Assembly (NCBI GenBank): GCA_019416065.1
Contig: DXYB01000063.1
Coordinates: 1 to 5,864, forward strand
DNA from: Acidaminococcus sp.
Lineage (GTDB): Bacteria; Bacillota; Negativicutes; Acidaminococcales; Acidaminococcaceae
Direction of reading: 5' to 3'
Length of the DNA: 5,864 nucleotides
Both the position numbers and the translations under genes were made by a program. This document shows, one piece after another, positions 1 to 5,464 of the stretch (the stretch's first letter is position 1; each line of letters opens with the position of its first letter). Under the pieces are notes generated by a model. The model was not told where the DNA came from and did no database searches. It saw only the letters and a program-made list of their open reading frames with translations.

Positions 1-15
1 CAGAAAAGGATGAAT

Positions 16-31
16 TTGGGGTCCTCCCCAA
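16..31. repeat. Short GC-rich hairpin downstream of larE
   Basis: TTGGGG (16-21) and CCCCAA (26-31) form a perfect 6-bp stem with a 4-nt loop, 15 nt after the larE stop. In the larE direction no immediate T-run follows, only a mixed pyrimidine stretch further on, so it is a poor terminator candidate. It could belong to a terminator, a repeat or a mobile-element end cut by the window edge. Positions 1-46 hold nothing else I can support. Confidence 0.3.
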
Positions 32-46
32 CATTTGACAAAGAAC

Positions 47-862
47 CTATTTTTTATCTTCTTCTGTCAACGTGGCATTCATGCTCCCAGTGCGATACCC
101 TTCCAAATCCAGCGCTACATAGGTAAAGCCCGCATGTTTTAAGGCGTCAACAATTTCTTTCCGATGGTTCATGACCTTTTGCAGTTCTTCCGGCAATACT
201 TCAATGCGAGCCAATTGGTTATGGATCCGCACTCGTAGTTGATGAAATCCCAGATCAAGGAGCGCCTGTTCCCCTTCATCAACGCGATGGAGTTTTTCTG
301 GCGTAATTTCTTCTCCATAAGGAAACCGGGAGGCCAGACAAGCAAAAGAAGGTTTGTTCCAGGTGGGAAGTCCCAGCACTTTGGAATAGCGGCGTATTTC
401 GTGCTTGTACAACCCAGCCTCCCGTAGAGGACTTTGAATACCTAGCTCCCCAATAGCCTTCAGACCTGGACGATACTCTCCCTCGTCATCCAGATTAGAG
501 CCCTCAGCCACAGCTGCGAGATGATGTTCTTTGGCAATCTGTAAAATTTTTTCAAAGAGTGCATGTTTACAAAGATAGCAGCGGTCAACCGGATTATGGG
601 AAAAGCCTGCAATGGAAAGTTCCTCCGAATCCACAGTAGCATGCCGTATTCCCTCTTTTTGGCAAAAAGCAGTAGCTTCGTCTAGCTCTCGTTTGGGGAA
701 GCTTAAAGAACGGGCCGTAACTGCTAATACGTTATCCCCCAACATGTCATGAGCTACTTTCAACAAAAGAGTGGAATCTACTCCGCCAGAAAAGGCAATG
801 GCTACACTTCCTAAGTGCTGCAATATTTTTTGTAGCGTTTCTAATTTATTTTTTTCGGACAC
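47..862 (-). CDS. larE: ATP-dependent sacrificial sulfur transferase LarE (nickel-pincer cofactor synthesis)
   Basis: A 271-residue protein of the PP-loop ATP pyrophosphatase family, full length for LarE. The ATP-binding P-loop is visible at residues 25-30 (SGGVDS). A CYLCK element lies at 95-99, and the LarE-typical WNKPSFACLASRFPYGE block at 168-184. Known of the family: LarE adenylates a carboxylate of pyridinium-3,5-biscarboxylic acid mononucleotide and inserts sulfur. In Lactobacillus plantarum the sulfur comes from the enzyme's own Cys176, which becomes dehydroalanine. Cys175 here falls in the matching motif and is the only cysteine in that block, which suggests the sacrificial type over the three-cysteine [4Fe-4S] type; this is inference. 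Start is GTG (860-862), supported by AGGAGG at 871-876, 8 nt upstream. The gene has its own promoter, and no larA, larB or larC is seen in the window, so the enzyme that uses the cofactor is unknown. Assignment to LarE is firm. Confidence 0.93.
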   Translation of the reverse strand: MSEKNKLETLQKILQHLGSVAIAFSGGVDSTLLLKVAHDMLGDNVLAVTARSLSFPKRELDEATAFCQKEGIRHATVDSEELSIAGFSHNPVDRCYLCKHALFEKILQIAKEHHLAAVAEGSNLDDEGEYRPGLKAIGELGIQSPLREAGLYKHEIRRYSKVLGLPTWNKPSFACLASRFPYGEEITPEKLHRVDEGEQALLDLGFHQLRVRIHNQLARIEVLPEELQKVMNHRKEIVDALKHAGFTYVALDLEGYRTGSMNATLTEEDKK

Positions 863-870
863 AATACCGC

Positions 871-876
871 CCTCCT
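871..876 (-). promoter_or_regulatory. Ribosome binding site that fixes the GTG start of larE
   Basis: A perfect AGGAGG on the minus strand lies 8 nt before the GTG codon at 860-862. This supports the GTG start for LarE, which places the SGGVDS loop at residues 25-30, about where family members have it. Confidence 0.75.
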
Positions 877-897
877 ACCACACTGTATTCTATCTTT

Positions 898-926
898 ATT
901 GTATGCAATTTAGGCAGGATTGTCTA
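898..926 (-). promoter_or_regulatory. Probable sigma-70-type promoter of larE
   Basis: On the minus strand a -35 box TAGACA (921-926, one mismatch to TTGACA) is separated by exactly 17 nt from a -10 box TACAAT (898-903, one mismatch to TATAAT). It lies 35 nt upstream of the larE GTG start, leaving room for a short leader with the AGGAGG site. An imperfect inverted repeat (930-937 with 947-954) sits just upstream of the -35 box. Called from sequence match only. Confidence 0.65.
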
Positions 927-929
927 ACA

Positions 930-954
930 CTTATTGGTCATGGACGCCTATAAG
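930..954 (-). repeat. Imperfect inverted repeat upstream of the larE promoter
   Basis: Plus-strand arms CTTATTGG (930-937) and CCTATAAG (947-954) are complementary at 7 of 8 positions around a 9-nt centre. The repeat ends 3 bp before the -35 box, a plausible place for a regulator. No T-run follows it, so it is unlikely to be a terminator for the upstream flavin reductase. The rest of the 863-1008 gap holds only the promoter and ribosome binding site. Confidence 0.3.
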
Positions 955-1008
955 GAAAAGTAAGAGCGGACCGCATCATAAGAACACAGTCAGCTTGTAA
1001 AAAACTTC

Positions 1009-1590
1009 CTACCGGATAAAATTGGTTTTTACTGGTTCTGCCATAGCCGGTACCGGTATGCCAGCCTTTTTCCCCGCTTCAATACATTGCAAAAGCCACG
1101 CCATGTTACGCCCCAAGGTGCGCATGGTAAAGACTCCCTCTGCATCCTGTTTTGCCTCTTCTGGAGTGTTACCGAAAATCATATTCCAGTAACTGGAAGA
1201 TACTACCGGCATTTCGCTGATACCTGGATATTTGGCTAGTACATCTAGGCTAGCAGCTGTACCTCCTCTCCTGGCACTGGTCAGCACGGCACAGGGCTTA
1301 TGTACCAAGTCTTTACGTGCAACACCAAACAATCGATCCAGGAAAACCTGGATTTCCCCCGTAGGAGACGCATAATACACAGGAGCTCCGATTACCAGCC
1401 CATCAATTTCTTTGCACTTTTCCGCTACGTCTTTGACCAGCGCGTTCAGATTTCCATTTACCGCATTGAGCCCCACATACACAATTTCTGTATCAATTCC
1501 AGCAGCATTTAGCTCCTCTGCCACCAGATTTAAGGCTGTACAGGTCACTTGGTGTTCCCGGCGGCTTCCATTTAATAACAAAACTTTCAT
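1009..1590 (-). CDS. NADPH-dependent FMN reductase / flavodoxin-like family protein
   Basis: A 193-residue soluble flavodoxin-fold protein of the FMN_red family. The N-terminal strand and phosphate-binding loop MKVLLLNGSRREHQVT (1-16), the central IDGLVIGAPVYYASPTGEIQVF (62-83, the FMN-contacting GxPVYY...P.G block) and TSARRGGT (104-111) are all visible. Known of the family: such proteins bind FMN and reduce flavins, quinones or other acceptors with NAD(P)H; some carry an extra [4Fe-4S] cluster. The cysteine-rich insert typical of the iron-sulfur flavoproteins is absent, since residues 41-54 read LNAVNGNLNALVKD without cysteine. The start ATG is preceded by GGAGGG (1596-1601) at 5 nt. The gene stands alone between a terminator upstream and the larE promoter downstream. 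I found no convincing promoter, but a 24-bp dyad lies 28 nt upstream of the start. The physiological acceptor cannot be read from sequence. Confidence 0.85.
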   Translation of the reverse strand: MKVLLLNGSRREHQVTCTALNLVAEELNAAGIDTEIVYVGLNAVNGNLNALVKDVAEKCKEIDGLVIGAPVYYASPTGEIQVFLDRLFGVARKDLVHKPCAVLTSARRGGTAASLDVLAKYPGISEMPVVSSSYWNMIFGNTPEEAKQDAEGVFTMRTLGRNMAWLLQCIEAGKKAGIPVPAMAEPVKTNFIR

Positions 1591-1618
1591 GGTATCCCTC
1601 CATCCAAACTTACAAAGC

Positions 1619-1642
1619 TTTTACGACAATTCTGTTGTAAAA
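1619..1642. promoter_or_regulatory. 24-bp near-perfect dyad, possible operator of the flavin reductase gene
   Basis: Plus-strand arms TTTTACGACA (1619-1628) and TGTTGTAAAA (1633-1642) are complementary at 9 of 10 positions around the 4-nt centre ATTC. The single odd pair would be G-U in plus-strand RNA but A-C in the sense (minus) RNA, which favours a DNA-level protein site over an RNA hairpin. It lies 28 nt ahead of the flavin reductase start and abuts the upstream terminator's T-run. Such sites fit dimeric repressors such as MarR or TetR types, but the regulator is not identifiable. Confidence 0.45.
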
Positions 1643-1670
1643 AAACTGTAGGGAATCTTCCCTACAGTTT
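1636..1670 (-). terminator. Rho-independent terminator after the 26-codon gene
   Basis: Arms at 1643-1654 and 1659-1670 are perfectly complementary over 12 bp with a 4-nt loop. On the minus strand the second arm runs into a tract of seven T (plus-strand A at 1639-1645). There is no T-run on the plus-strand side, so it acts on minus-strand transcripts. It begins 8 nt after the stop of the small gene and would also end readthrough from tyrS, which has no clear terminator of its own. Confidence 0.92.
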
Positions 1671-1678
1671 CTATTCGA

Positions 1679-1759
1679 TTATTTGTGTTTCACACCTGTG
1701 ATGACAGCCATCATAAAGGTGAAAATTGTGGCATAAGCCCAAAATTTATGTTGTTTCAT
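1679..1759 (-). CDS. Small single-pass membrane peptide, 26 residues
   Basis: A 26-codon reading frame with a complete set of expression signals. It has a TTGTCA-17-TATAAT promoter, a GGGGAGGG ribosome binding site (1766-1773) 6 nt before the ATG, a TAA stop and a strong terminator 8 nt later. The peptide begins MKQHKFWAY, continues through a hydrophobic stretch at about residues 6-22 (FWAYATIFTFMMAVITG) and ends VKHK. Basic residues flank one short membrane span. The pattern M-K-x-H-K...W-A...T-G-x-K resembles, from memory, tiny uncharacterised membrane proteins in other Firmicutes; I cannot confirm this here. No function is known to me. It could be a small membrane-protein modulator; a type I toxin is less favoured because no antisense RNA gene is evident. 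It is too short for most gene callers. Confidence 0.75.
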   Translation of the reverse strand: MKQHKFWAYATIFTFMMAVITGVKHK

Positions 1760-1765
1760 TGCAAT

Positions 1766-1773
1766 CCCTCCCC
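1766..1773 (-). promoter_or_regulatory. Ribosome binding site of the 26-codon gene
   Basis: GGGGAGGG on the minus strand, 6 nt before the ATG at 1757-1759. It is as strong as the sites of the large genes here and is a main reason to accept the small frame as translated. Confidence 0.75.
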
Positions 1774-1794
1774 GCTGGTATCTTACCTTTTTTC

Positions 1795-1823
1795 ATTATA
1801 GCAGGATGGCATCTATTTGACAA
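1795..1823 (-). promoter_or_regulatory. Strong sigma-70-type promoter of the 26-codon gene
   Basis: On the minus strand a -35 box TTGTCA (1818-1823, one mismatch) is followed after exactly 17 nt by a perfect -10 box TATAAT (1795-1800). Transcription would begin near 1788, giving a leader of roughly 28 nt. It sits just downstream of the tyrS stop, so the small gene can be expressed independently of the operon before it. This is the closest match to consensus that I found in the window. Confidence 0.82.
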
Positions 1824-1845
1824 ATCTGCTTAAGATACATCATAT

Positions 1846-3066
1846 TTATTGCTGTAGCAAACGGTAATATTTCTTTTTCCCTTTGCGCAATAGTAAACTA
1901 TCTTTTTCCTTAAAGAGCGTAGCATTTACCTCGGTATTCACATCTGTCACCTTTTCTTCGTCGATGGTCAATCCTTCCTGCTGCATCAAGCGACGGCCTT
2001 CGCTCTTAGAACTGATGACTTTATGGTCAAAAAGTAAATCCAAGAGCTTACGTCCCATATCTTCTGGTGTTACGGCAATCGTAGGTACATCGTCCATATT
2101 GACGCCGCCCCCAAAAAGGGTTTCCGTAGCGCTTTGTGCTTTGTCCGCCGCTTCCTTACCATGGACAATCTTGGTGACTTCGTAAGCCAGGACTTTTTTC
2201 GCTTCGTTAATTTCCGCACCTTGGAGTGCGCCCAGACGGCGTACCTCGTCCATCGGCAGGAAGGTTAACAAGGACAGGCATTTTTCTACGTCCGCATCAT
2301 CCACATTCCGCCAATATTGATAGAAATCATACGGAGAGAATTTTTCTGGATCCAGCCATACAGCGCCGCCTACGGTCTTGCCCATTTTCTGTCCCTGGCT
2401 GTTGGTCAGGAGCGCATTCGTCATACAATAGGCCGGCTGCCGGTCTTTCCTACGGATGAGCTCCACACCAGCAATCATATTGGACCACTGGTCATCACCG
2501 CCTAGTTCCATGACACAATCGTATTTTTGATGCAGGACATAAAAATCATAGGCCTGCATAATCATATAGTTCATTTCAAAGAAGGTTAGCCCGTTTTCAC
2601 TGGCCAGTCGTGTTTTGTAGCAGTCCGCTGCCAACATCCGGTTTACAGAAAAATGTACGCCCACTTCCCGGAGCATCTGGACATAATTTAGCTGTAACAA
2701 CCAGTCTGCATTATTGGCAATAATGGCGTGATCCAAATCGATAAAGCGAGAAACTTGTTTTTTGATGCATTCCACGTTGTGGTGAATGAATTCCGGGGTT
2801 AGCATCTTGCGCATCTCATTTTTGCCACTGGGATCGCCCACCATTCCGGTGCCTCCACCCAACAGCACAATAGGACGATGCCCGGCACGCTGCATGTGTG
2901 CCATCACCATCAGTGCCACAAAATGTCCTACATGAAGACTGTCCGCAGTAGGGTCAATGCCAATGTAGAAGGTTATCTTTTCCTTTTCTAACAGTTCCCG
3001 AATTTCTTCCAGATGGGACACTTGTTTCAAATAGCCCCGGTCCTGGAGTACATCCACAACATTCAT
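1846..3066 (-). CDS. tyrS: Tyrosyl-tRNA synthetase
   Basis: Class I aminoacyl-tRNA synthetase that charges tRNA-Tyr with tyrosine in the cytoplasm; 406 residues, within the usual range. The Rossmann domain begins with FYIGIDPTADSLHVGH, containing Tyr34 and the HIGH-type motif HVGH (45-48). GGGTGMVGDPSGK follows at 70-82, the tyrosine/adenylate pocket region ELGGDDQWSNM at 187-197, and the KMSKS-equivalent KMGKT at 227-231. The anticodon-binding region and an S4 RNA-binding domain (about 340-403) complete the protein. I start at ATG 3064-3066, not the TTG one codon earlier, because AGGAGG at 3074-3079 is then 7 nt away. It is the last large gene of the operon, 39 nt after mscL. That gap is too short for a T-box leader, which many Firmicute tyrS genes carry, so any such control would have to act farther upstream. 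Confidence 0.97.
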   Translation of the reverse strand: MNVVDVLQDRGYLKQVSHLEEIRELLEKEKITFYIGIDPTADSLHVGHFVALMVMAHMQRAGHRPIVLLGGGTGMVGDPSGKNEMRKMLTPEFIHHNVECIKKQVSRFIDLDHAIIANNADWLLQLNYVQMLREVGVHFSVNRMLAADCYKTRLASENGLTFFEMNYMIMQAYDFYVLHQKYDCVMELGGDDQWSNMIAGVELIRRKDRQPAYCMTNALLTNSQGQKMGKTVGGAVWLDPEKFSPYDFYQYWRNVDDADVEKCLSLLTFLPMDEVRRLGALQGAEINEAKKVLAYEVTKIVHGKEAADKAQSATETLFGGGVNMDDVPTIAVTPEDMGRKLLDLLFDHKVISSKSEGRRLMQQEGLTIDEEKVTDVNTEVNATLFKEKDSLLLRKGKKKYYRLLQQ

Positions 3067-3073
3067 CAATCTT

Positions 3074-3080
3074 CCTCCTT
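3074..3080 (-). promoter_or_regulatory. Ribosome binding site that decides the tyrS start
   Basis: AAGGAGG on the minus strand lies 7 nt from the ATG at 3064-3066 but only 4 nt from the preceding in-frame TTG, favouring the ATG. Confidence 0.75.
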
Positions 3081-3082
3081 TA

Positions 3083-3104
3083 AAACGAGTTTATAGACTC
3101 ATTT
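3083..3104 (-). other. Weak hairpin between mscL and tyrS
   Basis: In the sense RNA, arms at 3097-3104 and 3083-3090 pair over 8 bp, including one U-G wobble, around a 6-nt loop. The second arm ends in a short U-run (four). The stem is AT-rich, so it is at most a weak attenuator or mRNA-processing site, placed just before the tyrS ribosome binding site. It could be chance. Confidence 0.25.
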
Positions 3105-3105
3105 C

Positions 3106-3564
3106 TTATTCTGGTTTTACTTTGCCGCCTTTAGCAATCACGCTGGTGCAATGAGGGCAGCGGGTTGCTTCTGGATCCACCGGTTGTTTGCAATAGGGGC
3201 ACAGAGTCGGTGCTTCCTGAGGAGCTTCTTTTTTCAGTTTGTTCATCAAAGTGACAAGGCAGAAAATGACAAACGCCATGATGATAAAGTCAATCAAATT
3301 CGTGATAAATTTTCCATAGGCAATTACCGGCATTTTAGCTGCCTGAGCTTCCGCCAGAGTTGCTACTTTTTTGCTTCCCAGATTGATAAACAGATCACTA
3401 AAATCCACGCCCCCAACAAGAACTCCGATGGGAGGCATCACCAAATCGTTTACCACGGACGTTACGATCTTTCCAAAAGCACCGCCAATAATAACGCCGA
3501 CGGCCATATCTACCACATTACCCCGCAGGGCAAATGCTTTAAACTCTTCAAAAAATTCTTTCAT
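3106..3564 (-). CDS. mscL: Large-conductance mechanosensitive channel MscL with zinc-ribbon-like C-terminus
   Basis: Homopentameric inner-membrane channel that opens under membrane tension and releases solutes on osmotic downshock. The N-terminal amphipathic helix MKEFFEEFKAFALRGNVVDM (1-20), the pore-lining first span AVGVIIGGAFGKIVTSVVND (21-40), the periplasmic loop (about 50-83) and the second span (about 87-109) all match the family. At 152 residues it is longer than the usual 130-140. The tail differs from the classic cytoplasmic helix: after a KLKKEAPQEAP linker it has CPYC (122-125), ten residues, then CPHC (136-139), a four-cysteine zinc-ribbon-like knuckle. Metal binding is inferred. 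The start has an AAGGA-type site in the 14-nt gap after the transporter gene, so translation is probably coupled. Identity is firm; the role of the tail is unknown. Confidence 0.96.
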   Translation of the reverse strand: MKEFFEEFKAFALRGNVVDMAVGVIIGGAFGKIVTSVVNDLVMPPIGVLVGGVDFSDLFINLGSKKVATLAEAQAAKMPVIAYGKFITNLIDFIIMAFVIFCLVTLMNKLKKEAPQEAPTLCPYCKQPVDPEATRCPHCTSVIAKGGKVKPE

Positions 3565-3578
3565 GATTATCTTCCTTT

Positions 3579-4523
3579 CTAAGACGATGCTTGCGTTTGT
3601 TTTTGTTTATGCTTGGAAAGAAGGGACAAACAGGATCCTCCCAAGATCAGGACAATCCCTACCACCATATTTGTAGTGATAGGTTCATCAATCACCAGCC
3701 AAGCCATAAAAGAGGTAAGCACAGGTTTTATGTAAAAAGCCAAAGAAGCGGTAGCTGGATCCGTATATTCCATGGCAAGAAAATAGCTGGCGTATCCAAG
3801 ACCTGTAACGCCTACCGCAATATAGGCCAGGGGTGGAATATGGGCCGTAGTAAGACCCGTAAGAATAGGGATATCCGTAAATACCTTGAGCCCCGCCCCT
3901 ATAAGGAACTCCCGCACCGGAGAAAGCTCGCTTAGGAAAATCAGTACCAGCATTTCCATACTGCCGCACACAAAGCTAAGACTTGTCATGGCAATGCCGC
4001 CGTAGCGTGCCGCATATTTTTTCCCAGCGATGCCATACAAGGCAAAGGTCATAGCGGACAAAAGAATAAGGATAATAGAAAGCTGACTTCCTGTCATATT
4101 GACCGGATTCACAATACACAGGATCCCGGCAAAACTAGCAATTAAAGAAAAAATAGTCAGTTTATCAATCTGCTCTCCCAATAAAAAATAGGCAAAAAGC
4201 ACTACAAAAACCGGATTACAACTAAAAATAACCCCGTTCACAGAGGCTTTTCCGTAAACAATCGCCATCTGATACAGGATCATGCTGACCACAACGCCAA
4301 GAAAACCGGAGAACAGAAAAAAATTCCAATCACGAAGCGTTAGCGTCACATGTTTTTTTTTCAGTGCAGAAAATGCCATAGGGAGTAATACCAATCCCCC
4401 GATCAAAAAGCGGAGAAAAGTAATTTGGATAGGATGAAACATATTTCCAAAAAACTTAAGGGCCGTTTCCATGGTACCAAAGAAAAAAGCGGTAATTAAA
4501 ACAAATAGGTAGCCCTTATTCAT
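3579..4523 (-). CDS. EamA-family (drug/metabolite superfamily) transporter, 10 membrane spans
   Basis: A 314-residue integral membrane protein with about ten hydrophobic segments (near 4-20, 32-52, 66-88, 95-115, 122-139, 148-168, 177-198, 232-250, 257-277, 284-303), matching the duplicated five-plus-five EamA architecture. Each half ends with the expected signature: NPVFVVLFAYFLLGEQ (103-118) and KPVLTSFMAWLVIDEP (266-281). A longer loop (about 199-231) separates spans 7 and 8, and the C-terminus is basic (KHKQKQ). Family members export amino acids, nucleotides or other metabolites; the substrate cannot be inferred here. Its ATG overlaps the last 8 nt of murB, with a GGGGGAG ribosome binding site inside the murB end, which implies translational coupling. 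Neighbouring murB does not by itself make it a cell-wall transporter. Confidence 0.9.
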   Translation of the reverse strand: MNKGYLFVLITAFFFGTMETALKFFGNMFHPIQITFLRFLIGGLVLLPMAFSALKKKHVTLTLRDWNFFLFSGFLGVVVSMILYQMAIVYGKASVNGVIFSCNPVFVVLFAYFLLGEQIDKLTIFSLIASFAGILCIVNPVNMTGSQLSIILILLSAMTFALYGIAGKKYAARYGGIAMTSLSFVCGSMEMLVLIFLSELSPVREFLIGAGLKVFTDIPILTGLTTAHIPPLAYIAVGVTGLGYASYFLAMEYTDPATASLAFYIKPVLTSFMAWLVIDEPITTNMVVGIVLILGGSCLSLLSKHKQKQTQASS

Positions 4524-5463
4524 GAGATTGCTCCCCCTTTTTCTCCGAAGTCTCTGCTTCTCCCAAAATACGTACCTCGGGTTCCAGCCAAATACCGCTC
4601 ATGGCATGGACTCGTTCCCGTATGGCATCCATTAGTTGCAGGATATCGGCTGCCGTAGCATGACCACAGTTCACCACAAAGCCAGTATGTTTTTCCGACA
4701 CCTGGGCATCCCCAATGCGAAAGCCCCTCAGTCCCGCTTGATCAATCAGCGCTGCTGCATAATTGCCCGCAGGGCGTTTAAAGGTACTGCCTGCACTGGG
4801 ATAATTTAAAGGTTGTTTTGCTTGGCGCCGATTGGCCAGTTCTGTCATGGCTCGTCGGATTATCTCCGTCGTACCGGGCGTAAGAAGCAAAGTAACCTCT
4901 AGTACAATCTCTCCTGTGTCCTGGAAATCACTGTGGCGATACCTAAAAGCACAATCAGTATGTTTATAGGTTTTTAATTCTCCTTTTGCAGTAAGCACTG
5001 TCACTTCTTCTACTAAATTACCAATCTCTCCCCCGTAGGCTCCCGCATTCATTAGCACAGCCCCACCCAAGGTACCGGGAATCCCACTGGCAAATTCCAG
5101 TCCAGTTAGCCCCCATTGGGCCGCTTTGCCAGCAAGAGTAGCTAGTGTAATCCCTGCTTCTGCATAGAGACAGCATCCTATGCGCTGAACTTGGCAGAGC
5201 CCACTACCCAGTTTAATTACAAGGCCACGAATCCCCTTGTCCAATACCAAAAGGTTAGAGCCATTGCCCATAATGGTAAGAGGAATTTCCGTCTCGCGTC
5301 CTTTTTGGATGAGCCCTATCACTTCTTCCTGGGTGGTAGGCATCACCAGCACGTCTGCAGGTCCTCCTACACGAAATGTTGTGTGCTGACGCATAGGTGC
5401 GCCAAACTGGTATCGCCCGGGGAAATGTGATGCTATATATTGTTCTAGTTGCTCCCACTGCAT
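4516..5463 (-). CDS. murB: UDP-N-acetylenolpyruvoylglucosamine reductase MurB
   Basis: FAD-dependent cytoplasmic enzyme that reduces UDP-GlcNAc-enolpyruvate to UDP-MurNAc with NADPH, the second committed step of peptidoglycan precursor synthesis. It has 315 residues. FAD-binding elements are HTTFRVGGPADVLVMP (27-42), GNGSNLLV (66-73) and ASGIPGTLGGAVLMNAGAYGGE (125-146). The catalytic region shows YRHSDF (175-180), the proton-donor serine in SAGSTFKRP (223-231, Ser226), and the C-terminal LEPEVR (293-298) with the conserved glutamate. The short form without a long extra loop suggests type II MurB, as in Bacillus and Staphylococcus. Its ATG follows the ylbF-family stop by a single nucleotide and has no close Shine-Dalgarno, so re-initiation by ribosomes leaving the upstream gene is likely. 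The last 8 nt overlap the transporter gene. Confidence 0.97.
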   Translation of the reverse strand: MQWEQLEQYIASHFPGRYQFGAPMRQHTTFRVGGPADVLVMPTTQEEVIGLIQKGRETEIPLTIMGNGSNLLVLDKGIRGLVIKLGSGLCQVQRIGCCLYAEAGITLATLAGKAAQWGLTGLEFASGIPGTLGGAVLMNAGAYGGEIGNLVEEVTVLTAKGELKTYKHTDCAFRYRHSDFQDTGEIVLEVTLLLTPGTTEIIRRAMTELANRRQAKQPLNYPSAGSTFKRPAGNYAAALIDQAGLRGFRIGDAQVSEKHTGFVVNCGHATAADILQLMDAIRERVHAMSGIWLEPEVRILGEAETSEKKGEQSHE

Positions 5464-5464
5464 T

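Noticed and set aside
1..36. Minus-strand frame opening with ATG (34-36) after larE and running off the window edge
   Set aside because: Only about 11 codons are visible, no ribosome binding site precedes it, and the start lies against the hairpin.
947..988. A 13-codon minus-strand frame starting MMRSALTF between the flavin reductase and larE
   Set aside because: It has no ribosome binding site, no promoter and no recognisable character.
1684..1707. Small dyads inside the 26-codon gene (for example TCACA-CC-TGTGA)
   Set aside because: The arms are 4-5 bp and within coding sequence, well below what would support an RNA element beside the strong terminator that follows.
1679..1845. Type I toxin-antitoxin system based on the small membrane peptide
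   Set aside because: The peptide fits in size and span, but I see no convincing opposing promoter or antisense RNA gene over it, so this is not supported beyond the peptide itself.
1849..1861. TTGCT-GT-AGCAA at the tyrS stop as a terminator
   Set aside because: The loop is only 2 nt, the stem is 5 bp and no T-run follows; the strong hairpin at 1643-1670 probably ends the tyrS transcript instead.
1883..2505. Plus-strand frames opposite tyrS (up to 100 codons)
   Set aside because: They are antisense to a clear tyrosyl-tRNA synthetase and have no supporting start signals.
3151..3676. Long plus-strand frames opposite mscL and the transporter end (143 and 101 codons)
   Set aside because: They are antisense shadows of well-supported membrane-protein genes, and their translations look like no protein family.
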